Shown here: one piece after another, positions 15,442 to 22,735 of the stretch
How positions within the stretch are numbered: the first letter of the stretch is position 1
Layout of the letters: every line of letters starts with the position of its first letter
Source of the DNA: a bacterium BMS3Bbin05
Lineage (GTDB): Bacteria; Nitrospirota; Thermodesulfovibrionia; Thermodesulfovibrionales; BMS3Bbin05
Direction of reading: 5' to 3'
DNA: 32,500 nt
Assembly: GCA_002897855.1 (NCBI GenBank)
Contig: BDTO01000070.1
Span: forward strand, 1-32,500
The notes under the pieces: model-generated
What the model saw: the letters and a program-made list of their open reading frames with translations, nothing else
Database searches by the model: none
Told to the model about the DNA's origin: nothing
Made by a program: the position numbers and the translations under genes

Positions 15442-17625
15442 ATGGAAGAGAAGAAGGATCGAATTCCCCTGGACGCAAAACTCCTCAGTCTTGCCTTAAT
15501 CGAACTTAATATATCAAGACGTAATGTATCTATCTACCCGGAAAACCATCCATCTATCAAGGCATCCATTGAAAAGGCCTTCAGACACCTCCAGGAACTT
15601 TTTGAGATAAGAGATGAGATTACACTTGCCATAGCAAAAGATACTCTTATCATAGACGAATACGCACTTGACAGAAAGAATCCGGTTTATAATGAATTTG
15701 CCATGTCACTTTACAATATGGGTATAGCATCACTAACCTTCGTAACAGGAGTTACCGAAGAAGAAATAATAAAATTCCACCGCCTGATAACGACTGATTA
15801 CGATACATTAAAAGAAAAAGGCGGTCTCGAAAAAATGCTGTCAAGGCCCGGAATAAATCATATAAAGATAGGGCTGATCGACTATTCGGCGTTTCATTTC
15901 GTGAAGGGGAAAAAAGATCTCTCAAAAGAAAAAACGAATATCTGGGAGGACTATGTCTACGGACTGATGGAGGGTAAACTTCTTACCGGGGCTGATGCAG
16001 AGGGATTCAGGGCGATCCCCCCTGCTGCACTTTCTGAGATGATCAACAGCACCTTTTCCGGTTCTGAGGATAACGAAACTTATGATAAAGTGATCACAAC
16101 GTATTTGCATGAGACCTCGGAGAAGACGAGACTGAAGAAAGGGGCTTTGGGAAATGTAATGAATTTTATAGAGGGCTTGAACCCATCCCTCAAGAAACAG
16201 TTCCTTTCGGGTACTTTCAGGCATTTGACTGCAGACCCCGCAGAAACGGCAAAGCTTGCCGGGGGCATTTCCTCCGAGAATCTCATGCTCATTCTGAAGG
16301 AAGTAAATGAAAGGGATGAGGTTATCCCCGAAACATTAAAAAACCTGCTTGAGAAATTCTCAAAAATAAAGATGAAAGCAGTTACCATGGATACGAAATG
16401 TCTCAATTCCGGGGAATCGGTAGTTGATGACATACAGCTCTCGCCCGAAGCAATAAAGCTTTTTGAACATGAGAGCAAATCGCGGGACTATGTCAGTGAT
16501 TCTTACAAAGAAGAACTCCGCAAAATAACTGATGCGGAATTCGATAGCGTCGTTGATAAGTCTATCAGCGCGATACAGTCTGAATGCAATGAAGAAAACC
16601 TTGACCGTTTTATTTCCGAACTAGTACTGGAATTTCTTGAAGAAGATTTGTATACAGAGGATGAACTCAATCAGATTCCTGAAAAATTGCTTGAATACAT
16701 AAATTTCTTTCAGCAAACAGGTCAGTTTGATAAACTTACCGTGATCTTTGACAGGATGACTGCGTTTGCATCGATAAATAGATATGAAACTATTTCAGGG
16801 GAAATACTTGATTACATGAATTCTGAAGAGTTTATCGGAGACCTCATGGCTTCTTACAGATTCTGGGGAAGAAAGAGCAGGGCAGAGGTTATAGAGTTCA
16901 GCAGGAGACTTAAAGAGAAGCTTGCGGAGCCTCTTCTTGATACCGTTTCTGCAGAAGATAATACTTTTTTGAGGCATTTCTACCTGGACTTGCTCGCAGG
17001 TTTCGGGGATTATATTATTCCTCTGGCAAGAGAACGGCTTAATGATAAGAGATGGTTTGTAAGAAGAAATATGCTTGTGCTGCTGAGGGAAGTTAACAAA
17101 AGTTCGGTGCTTAAGGATATAAAACCATACTGCACCGACAGGGATATCCGGCTTGCTGCAGAGGCCATTAAGACATATCTTCACTTCAATTCACCTGACG
17201 TGTACAAGTTTATAAGGCTTCATCTGCAGTCCGGCAGGATTGAGGCCAGAGACCAGATTATCAAGCTGATCGCTGCATACAGAGTCAAACGTCTCGTGCC
17301 GGACCTGCTGAAGTTATTTATAAAAAAAGATGCACTGGGCGGTGACTTTCATCTCAAGATACCTATAGTGAAGGCCCTTGGTGAAATTGGGGACACAAGG
17401 GCGTTAAAATATTTACTGGATATCTGCAGGTCAAAGAGTTTTCTCTACCGAAACAGCCTTGAAGAACTGAAACTGGCGATATTTAAATCCCTTAACAAGT
17501 ACCCGTTATCAGATATCAGGCCGTTCGTTACGATAGGGCTAAAATCAAAGAATGATCAAGTTGTCAGTATTTGCAGTATCCTGCTGGAAAAGATGGAGAA
17601 CAGTGAAAGACCAAAAAAAGCTTGA
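15442..17625 (+). CDS. HEAT-repeat protein paired with an HD-GYP gene
   Basis: 727 residues, soluble. The N-terminal 150 residues (LALIELNISRRNVSIYPENH, then PSIKASIEKAF) match in style the start of the next protein (SIVIAVSNCALYSQEHSIVRSL), which suggests a shared domain. The C-terminal 200 residues have HEAT-type alpha-helical repeats (DKRWFVRRNMLVLLREV; IPIVKALGEIGDTRALKYL). Such proteins usually act as docking scaffolds. No catalytic motif is seen. There is no clear ribosome site before ATG 15442. The gene overlaps the HD-GYP gene by 23 bases, so the pair is likely expressed together and works in signalling. Confidence 0.75.
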   Translation: MEEKKDRIPLDAKLLSLALIELNISRRNVSIYPENHPSIKASIEKAFRHLQELFEIRDEITLAIAKDTLIIDEYALDRKNPVYNEFAMSLYNMGIASLTFVTGVTEEEIIKFHRLITTDYDTLKEKGGLEKMLSRPGINHIKIGLIDYSAFHFVKGKKDLSKEKTNIWEDYVYGLMEGKLLTGADAEGFRAIPPAALSEMINSTFSGSEDNETYDKVITTYLHETSEKTRLKKGALGNVMNFIEGLNPSLKKQFLSGTFRHLTADPAETAKLAGGISSENLMLILKEVNERDEVIPETLKNLLEKFSKIKMKAVTMDTKCLNSGESVVDDIQLSPEAIKLFEHESKSRDYVSDSYKEELRKITDAEFDSVVDKSISAIQSECNEENLDRFISELVLEFLEEDLYTEDELNQIPEKLLEYINFFQQTGQFDKLTVIFDRMTAFASINRYETISGEILDYMNSEEFIGDLMASYRFWGRKSRAEVIEFSRRLKEKLAEPLLDTVSAEDNTFLRHFYLDLLAGFGDYIIPLARERLNDKRWFVRRNMLVLLREVNKSSVLKDIKPYCTDRDIRLAAEAIKTYLHFNSPDVYKFIRLHLQSGRIEARDQIIKLIAAYRVKRLVPDLLKLFIKKDALGGDFHLKIPIVKALGEIGDTRALKYLLDICRSKSFLYRNSLEELKLAIFKSLNKYPLSDIRPFVTIGLKSKNDQVVSICSILLEKMENSERPKKA

Positions 17626-18727
17626 GCTCATAACGTCGATCGTTATAGCAGTATCAAATTGCGCACTCTATTCACAGGAACATTCGATTGTCCGGTCCCT
17701 GGCGGAAAAGGCCAAAGATATAATCGATGACCTTATTGGAGATAATGAATCGCTTGAGGTCATGATCATTGATAATGACCTCGTGTTTGACAATAACCCG
17801 TTGAAGAATAAGACAATACACACTGGCAGTTTTATCAAAAAGATACACAGGAAAGGAGTTGATAAAATAATTTTCAAAAAAGGACTTGAGACAGCGGAAC
17901 TCTTGAAACTGATCACCGAAATAGCGGACTCCTCACGAACAGTCTCACAATCCCTGCACATCAGTACAGGTTCCGTGGAAGTCAGGCTTGGTGATCTTTC
18001 TTCAATAACAGGGTTTACCAAAGATGAAGTCGAAAAATTCAGATCTGACCAGGTCACGAATGTCAAAGAGGTATTCGGCGTTGTCAGCAGATACAAGAAG
18101 CTCGATATATCGGGACTCGAAGATATTGTAATCAATTTTATTTCTGCTTTCAGGAAAGAGGTCAATATCCTGAATATTATGTCTCCTTTTAAATCCTATT
18201 CGGAATTCACATATACCCATGCAGCAAATGTTGCCGTCCTCACATTATTCCAGGCCGAGTCACTCGGCATTAAAGGTGACTTGCTGCATGATATCGGGAT
18301 CGCAGCCCTGTTGCATGATGTGGGGAAGATGTTTGTCTCAAATGATATACTTGAAAAAATCGGAAAGCTGGACGAAGACGAATGGAACGAAATAAAGAGA
18401 CATACCCTTTACGGCGCCAAGTATCTGATGGGTCAGGCCGATATCCCGCGGATAGCGGTTTCCGTTGCCTTTGAACATCATCTGCGTTATGATTGCAAGG
18501 GTTATCCGGAGACGAAACTGCTGAAAACCAAACAGCATATATGCAGCCAGATTGTTGCGCTGTCAGATGGCTTTGATGCGGGCCGTGCAGCGAGACCTTA
18601 CAAACAAGGCATTGAGACTGTGGACCTCCTCTCCTTTATCAGAAAAAGCAGCGGAACACTGTTCAATCCCGTTTTAGTAAACAACTTTGTCAAAAATTAT
18701 TCAAACACCCTGAAATTTCAGCAGTGA
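17603..18727 (+). CDS. HD-GYP domain protein (c-di-GMP phosphodiesterase-like)
   Basis: 374 residues from GTG 17603, chosen because GGAGAA lies three bases upstream inside the previous gene. The N-terminal 150 residues resemble the start of the preceding protein. The HD-GYP part has LLHDVGK (about 236-242) and a GYP segment EHHLRYDCKGYPE (about 291), where the family norm is HHExxDGxGYP. The His-His, Asp and GYP are kept, while the Glu is Leu and the Gly after Asp is Cys. The metal ligands therefore seem present, but the site is unusual. HD-GYP enzymes degrade cyclic di-GMP or other cyclic dinucleotides; activity here is not proven. Confidence 0.85.
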   Translation: MKDQKKLELITSIVIAVSNCALYSQEHSIVRSLAEKAKDIIDDLIGDNESLEVMIIDNDLVFDNNPLKNKTIHTGSFIKKIHRKGVDKIIFKKGLETAELLKLITEIADSSRTVSQSLHISTGSVEVRLGDLSSITGFTKDEVEKFRSDQVTNVKEVFGVVSRYKKLDISGLEDIVINFISAFRKEVNILNIMSPFKSYSEFTYTHAANVAVLTLFQAESLGIKGDLLHDIGIAALLHDVGKMFVSNDILEKIGKLDEDEWNEIKRHTLYGAKYLMGQADIPRIAVSVAFEHHLRYDCKGYPETKLLKTKQHICSQIVALSDGFDAGRAARPYKQGIETVDLLSFIRKSSGTLFNPVLVNNFVKNYSNTLKFQQ

Positions 18728-18972
18728 GTTTAAGTGAAGCCTGCGATAATTAATATTCCCTGTGGTAAGACCACGTGGGATACGCTCACTATTCATTGAT
18801 CTTCCCGGTGGTTCTGCCAGCGGGAATCTAATTTTTGAAAGACTCACAGGATATACAAATTTTTTATTTTCCTATCCCGTAGATTTCGTTTCAAAAAAAA
18901 TCTGCCCGAAAGTCATTAAGTTTCAGAAACAATTGAGAGAAATTTTAACTATAGCCCCGGGTTCTTTAATTA

Positions 18973-19005
18973 CGGGAATTTGCCGGCATCCCGGGAGATT
19001 TTTTT
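18973..19005 (+). terminator. Probable rho-independent terminator
   Basis: Stem CGGGA (18973-18977) with TCCCG (18989-18993), GC-rich loop, then AG and a run of seven T at 18999-19005. It would end transcription from the HEAT/HD-GYP pair. Confidence 0.5.
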
Positions 19006-19006
19006 C

Positions 19007-19035
19007 TTGACAAAAGTCTTCATTCCTGTTACTGT
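19007..19035 (+). promoter_or_regulatory. Possible upstream promoter for HU
   Basis: TTGACA (19007-19012), 17 bases, then TACTGT (19030-19035). The -35 is perfect and the -10 weak. It directly follows the terminator. Confidence 0.35.
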
Positions 19036-19118
19036 TACATCAATATATTTATTAATTTTAGTGCCAGTCAATGGCATTCATAATTTATAGATAAATATTT
19101 AATGAGTCTTAATTTCAC

Positions 19119-19133
19119 ATGGTATGATACCAT
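19119..19133 (+). promoter_or_regulatory. HU promoter -10 inside a palindrome
   Basis: ATGGTATGATACCAT is a 15-base palindrome with one central base. It contains TGGTATGAT, an extended -10 box, and lies 38 bases before the HU start codon. A dimeric repressor, or HU itself, could act here. Confidence 0.5.
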
Positions 19134-19170
19134 TTACATTATTAATTAATGAAAGGGGGGCAACACTATT

Positions 19171-19443
19171 ATGACAAAATCAGAACTGATTGATGCCATT
19201 GCATCCGGTGCCGGCCTGACCAAGGCTGATGCAGGAAGGGCGCTTGACTCAGCTTTATCTGCTGTCAAGAAGGCTCTCAAGAAAAACCAGAAGGTAACAC
19301 TTGTAGGGTTTGGAACCTTCTCGGTCAGCAAGAGAAAAGCAAGAAAAGGGCGTAACCCGCAGACCGGCGAGACTATCAGGATCCCGGCCGCCAAGGTACC
19401 CAAATTTACTGCCGGCAAGGGACTGAAGGACGCCATAAAGTAA
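19171..19443 (+). CDS. hup: HU-family DNA-binding protein
   Basis: 90 residues, typical HU length. The start [18 protein letters not shown], the [11 protein letters not shown] core, and the DNA-contacting arm [18 protein letters not shown] followed by [13 protein letters not shown] are all standard. HU bends DNA and compacts the nucleoid. AAAGGGGGG lies upstream of ATG 19171 at a slightly long distance. It has its own promoter and terminator, so it is a single-gene unit. IHF subunits are similar, but the arm and ends fit HU better. Confidence 0.95.
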   Translation: MTKSELIDAIASGAGLTKADAGRALDSALSAVKKALKKNQKVTLVGFGTFSVSKRKARKGRNPQTGETIRIPAAKVPKFTAGKGLKDAIK

Positions 19444-19484
19444 ATCATCTTTTTTATCCGCGGACTTTGGTTAATATGATCTCT

Positions 19485-19517
19485 AAGAGGGGATAACATT
19501 GTTATCCCCTCTTTTTT
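19485..19517 (+). terminator. Rho-independent terminator of HU gene
   Basis: Perfect 13-bp stem AAGAGGGGATAAC with GTTATCCCCTCTT around an ATT loop, followed by T-rich sequence. As it begins with AA and ends in TT it may work in both directions. Confidence 0.9.
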
Positions 19518-19915
19518 AAAATGTACAGTTTTACCGCTTATTGAATTCAGATTTAATCTTCGTCAAAATTTACCCTGCATTAGATTACCGGTGGCAGAGC
19601 CTGCCTGTGCGTGCCGCACGCAGACAGGCCGCTGGGAAGATCAATTCATTATCAAATATAGATTAGTGTAATTTTTTGTGATAGTTGATCGATACTGTAT
19701 ATGCTGTTTATTTCATTTTGCTTTTATTCATCATAATAATTGAGTTTATTTCCTGATTTCTAATAGAATAAATAGATTTATCCCGGCAGGCAGAAGCCCA
19801 CGGCATTTGCGATGGATGAATGCAGTCGGTCACGACAAAATCGGGATTGGTACCATCCCGACGGATAGCCGGGGTGGGGTTCCATCATTGATAAATAATA
19901 TTCTTGCGAGGGCCG
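19518..19915. other. Intergenic leader of the RACo-type gene
   Basis: It contains the hairpin at 19603-19629, an AT-rich part (19660-19770) and a GC-rich part (19785-19890) with a second hairpin, TCGGGAT-TGGTACC-ATCCCGA (19841-19861). A 41-codon frame (19816-19941, start MNAVGHDKIGIGTIPTDSR) overlaps the gene start by 26 bases; it has no ribosome site and is not called as a gene. No known riboswitch was matched. Confidence 0.4.
19603..19629. repeat. Strong GC-rich hairpin, possible REP-like element
   Basis: GCCTGT-GCGTG, loop CCG, CACGC, AG bulge, ACAGGC: 11 paired bases in a 27-base unit, with CAG/CTG extending outside. It has no T run, so it is not a terminator. The form suggests a dispersed extragenic palindrome. 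Confidence 0.5.
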
Positions 19916-21784
19916 ATGAAATTAATACTCTCTTCCGGTGAGGAATTTCAGCTTGATAAAGATGAAAGTCTGTATAACGCACTCAGGAGGCATGAGGAGT
20001 ATATTGTGGCCCCTTGTGGCGGGAAGGGAATCTGCGGCAAGTGTATTGTCAGGGTCATTGAAGGGGAATTTAACGTAAGATCGCACGGTAAACTGTCTGA
20101 AACGGATATCAAATCGGGTCTTGTTCTTGCCTGTCAGACATTTCCTGAATCGGATATATTTATTGAAGTTCCTCAGGTATCCAGATTAATTGTCGGAGAC
20201 AAGATTGCCATAGGTCACTCAAGAGAATTTTTGGAATTATTTGACAAAATGGGGGCCAGGCCTTCTTCCCTCATCAGAAGGGAAAAGATCAAACTGGCTC
20301 TACCAACAATTGATGATAATGTATCTGATCTTGAAAGGTTAAAACAGGCTCTTAATGAAGCAGGCCTTACTCTTTACTTCAGTAAGAATTTTACAACCGG
20401 CCTTTCGGATTCTCTCAGAAAAAATCAATGGACAATAAATTTATGTTATGAGCCCGTTGAAAAGAGAGCACTGTTTGCCGAACCGCCGGGCAGTGAAAGG
20501 TCGAGATATGGCCTTGCCGTTGATATAGGTACAACAACCATCGTTGCGGACCTCGTTGACCTGTCTGATGGAAGAATAATCGATGTCGGGTCAACATATA
20601 ATTCCCAGATGAGATATGGTGATGACGTGATTACAAGGATAGTCTTTGCAACAGAAGGCGGAGGGCTGAATGACCTGAAAGATGCAGTAACAGCAGACAT
20701 AAATAATCTTTCTTCCATTATGTGTGACAGGCATTCCATTGACATATCCGATGTCGAATGCGCCACCATCGCCGGGAATACGACTATGAGTCACATGTTC
20801 TGGGGTCTCAATCCTGAATACATTCGTGAAGAGCCTTATATACCGACAGTAAACAGGTTCCCTCTATGGGATGCAGGGGATGCGCGCCTGGACATAAACC
20901 CCGTTGCCCCGGTATATACAGTTCCATGCATAGCAAGTTACGTCGGGGGTGATGTCGTTGCGGGTGTACTTGCTTCACAGATGCACAGAAATCCGGAAAT
21001 ATCACTATTCATGGATATAGGTACAAATGGTGAGATAGTTATCGGGAACAACGAGTGGTTGATGACCGCCGCCTGCTCGGCGGGGCCATGTTTCGAGGGA
21101 AGCGGTATCCGCTGCGGTATGAGGGCTACAAAAGGAGCTATTGAATCGATAAACTTCGATAGGAACTCCTTTGAACCTTCGATAGGCGTTGTAAATAATG
21201 CAAAACCCCTGGGGATATGCGGATCAGGCATGATAGATGCCGTCGCAGGAATGTACCTCACTGGCATTATCGACCAGAAAGGAAAACTTGCAAAAAACCT
21301 GAATACGGACCGGGTTCAGGAAGGCCCTGAAGGTTATGAATTTGTTTTTCACAGGGACAGGGGGGGTGATATTGTATTGACCGAGGTCGATATCGAGAAT
21401 ATCCTCAGGGCAAAAGCCGCAATTTATGCAGGTATCTCCCTGCTTATAAAGCAGGTTGGACTGACACCCGATGTTATTGAGAAGGTCTATATAGCCGGCG
21501 GCTTCGGAAACTATCTGGATATAAAAAAGGGCATTATCATTGGTATGTTGCCTGATCTCCCGGAAGAAAAATATATATTTCTCGGGAACACGTCCATTGC
21601 CGGAGCCTATCTTTCCCTCATGTCGGAAGATATGAGGAATGAGGCTGAAACCATCGCCTCAAAGATGACATATGTTGAGCTGTCTGTATCCGGCAATTTT
21701 ATGGATGAGTACATGTCCGCAATGTTCCTTCCGCATACGGACATATCCCTCTTTCCGTCGGTACGGAAACTGATAGGAAAATAA
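19916..21784 (+). CDS. RACo-like ATP-dependent reductive activator (2Fe-2S plus DUF4445 ASKHA)
   Basis: 622 residues. The N-terminus is a plant-type 2Fe-2S domain with Cys34, 40, 43 and 73 (APCGGKGICGKC ... LACQT). A linker follows, then an ASKHA ATPase domain with DIGTTT (203-208), the second phosphate motif FMDIGTNGEIV and the ADENOSINE-type motif YIAGGFGNYLD. RACo reduces the Co(II) form of the corrinoid iron-sulfur protein or of corrinoid methyltransferases back to Co(I), using ATP. The presence of this gene suggests a Wood-Ljungdahl or corrinoid methyl-transfer system elsewhere, as no acs gene is adjacent. ATG 19916 has GAGGG just upstream; a TTG at 19904 is in frame. The next gene begins five bases later. 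Confidence 0.9.
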   Translation: MKLILSSGEEFQLDKDESLYNALRRHEEYIVAPCGGKGICGKCIVRVIEGEFNVRSHGKLSETDIKSGLVLACQTFPESDIFIEVPQVSRLIVGDKIAIGHSREFLELFDKMGARPSSLIRREKIKLALPTIDDNVSDLERLKQALNEAGLTLYFSKNFTTGLSDSLRKNQWTINLCYEPVEKRALFAEPPGSERSRYGLAVDIGTTTIVADLVDLSDGRIIDVGSTYNSQMRYGDDVITRIVFATEGGGLNDLKDAVTADINNLSSIMCDRHSIDISDVECATIAGNTTMSHMFWGLNPEYIREEPYIPTVNRFPLWDAGDARLDINPVAPVYTVPCIASYVGGDVVAGVLASQMHRNPEISLFMDIGTNGEIVIGNNEWLMTAACSAGPCFEGSGIRCGMRATKGAIESINFDRNSFEPSIGVVNNAKPLGICGSGMIDAVAGMYLTGIIDQKGKLAKNLNTDRVQEGPEGYEFVFHRDRGGDIVLTEVDIENILRAKAAIYAGISLLIKQVGLTPDVIEKVYIAGGFGNYLDIKKGIIIGMLPDLPEEKYIFLGNTSIAGAYLSLMSEDMRNEAETIASKMTYVELSVSGNFMDEYMSAMFLPHTDISLFPSVRKLIGK

Positions 21785-21789
21785 AGCCA

Positions 21790-22203
21790 GTGGCAAATAG
21801 CAACGATTCGGAATTTATACAGATGGTCGCCGGCCATATGCAGAACGGGTTTCTCGAGAACATCATAGACATGTTCAAACATGACCCCGCTCTTTACTCG
21901 ATGCTCCCGCATCTCATTGCCGATGAACGCCTGGTAGTCCGGATTGGAACCACTGCGCTTATCGAAACCCTTAATGAAGAAGACAGAAACAATGTACAAA
22001 AAGCCGTTCCCTTGTTAATGCCCCTGCTTCTTCACGGCAATCCGAACATAAGGGGTGATGTGGCAAATATACTGGGCATAATCTCCGACAGTGATATCTC
22101 CGGGAGTATGGAACCACTTCTTCACGATAATAACGTTCACGTGAGGGTCATCGCTAAAGAAGCCATTGAAGAAATAAAAGAGAGGATAAGCGGAGGAAGC
22201 TGA
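21790..22203 (+). CDS. Small HEAT-repeat protein
   Basis: 137 residues, soluble and mostly alpha-helical, with two or three HEAT-type repeats (VVRIGTTALIETLNEED; HVRVIAKEAIEEIKERI). HEAT proteins are docking partners rather than enzymes. The start GTG 21790 is five bases after the RACo-type stop, with AGGA about 12 bases upstream; an internal ATG at 21823 is a possible alternative. The tight spacing suggests it helps the activator or its corrinoid target. The function is not established. Confidence 0.8.
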   Translation: MANSNDSEFIQMVAGHMQNGFLENIIDMFKHDPALYSMLPHLIADERLVVRIGTTALIETLNEEDRNNVQKAVPLLMPLLLHGNPNIRGDVANILGIISDSDISGSMEPLLHDNNVHVRVIAKEAIEEIKERISGGS

Positions 22204-22215
22204 GCTCCCTCCGCT
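22189..22215. terminator. Inverted repeat between convergent genes
   Basis: AGCGGAGG (22189-22196) and CCTCCGCT (22208-22215) pair around AAGCTGAGCTC at the tail of the HEAT gene, in front of the hsp20 stop. Symmetry suggests a two-way terminator, but there is no T run. Confidence 0.4.
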
Positions 22216-22220
22216 CCTGG

Positions 22221-22685
22221 TTATGAAACTTCGACCTTGATTTCCTTTGGTTTCGCCTCCTTTTTCTTCGGCAGAACTATCTCTAACATGCCGTTATTGA
22301 CAGTGGCGTTGGCCTTTTCGCTCTCAACCTCTGAAGGCAGTGTGATTGTCCTTGCAAACCTGCCGTAAGATATTTCCGACAGAAGGTAATCTTCTTCATT
22401 TACTTCCTCTCTCTTTTTCAGTTCACCCTTTATAGTAAGGGTATCTTCTGTAATGCTCAGGTCAATGTCCTTCTTATCGATCCCCGGCAGTTCAGCCCTT
22501 ACAAGGAATTCACCTTTCCTGTTGATCAATTCAACGTTTGGCACAAGTGTTCCGCTCTCCGTTAACCGGGGCCACCTTATAAGGTGTCTTCTCGGGAATG
22601 GTTCGATGAATTCATCAACGAGCCTTTCCATATCCCTCCTGATGTTCTCGAGTTCCCTCATCGGAGTCCATTTTACAATAGCCAT
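22221..22685 (-). CDS. Hsp20/alpha-crystallin small heat-shock protein
   Basis: 154 residues. The alpha-crystallin domain spans about residues 48-140, with the family motifs FLVRAELPGIDKKDIDLSI and GRFARTITLPSEVESEKANA, then NNGMLEIVLPKK near the end; the A-x-x-x-n-G-x-L pattern is complete. Small heat-shock proteins hold unfolding proteins until ClpB/DnaK refold them. AGGAGG is upstream of ATG 22685. It is last in the dnaJ-hspR-clpB-hsp20 run, 50 bases after clpB. Confidence 0.95.
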   Translation of the reverse strand: MAIVKWTPMRELENIRRDMERLVDEFIEPFPRRHLIRWPRLTESGTLVPNVELINRKGEFLVRAELPGIDKKDIDLSITEDTLTIKGELKKREEVNEEDYLLSEISYGRFARTITLPSEVESEKANATVNNGMLEIVLPKKKEAKPKEIKVEVS

Positions 22686-22735
22686 TTCAGACCTCCTGTT
22701 TTTTTATGTTTTCCAGGGCCAAGGACCCTTGTTCT

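Larger units (their letters stand above)
18728..19170. other. Intergenic stretch between HD-GYP and HU genes
   Basis: It holds a hairpin TTCCCG...CGGGAA (18804-18828, approximate), a likely terminator at 18973-19005 and the HU promoter. A plus-strand frame at 18762-19010 (82 codons) has no ribosome site and runs through the terminator, so it is not called. Confidence 0.5.

Noticed and set aside
18762-19010. 82-codon plus-strand frame after the HD-GYP gene
   Set aside because: No ribosome site, and it crosses a hairpin with a T run. Product not recognised.
19785-19915. Riboswitch (cobalamin, c-di-GMP, THF) before the RACo-type gene
   Set aside because: I looked for the conserved boxes of these classes and did not find them. 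The hairpins alone do not support a class.
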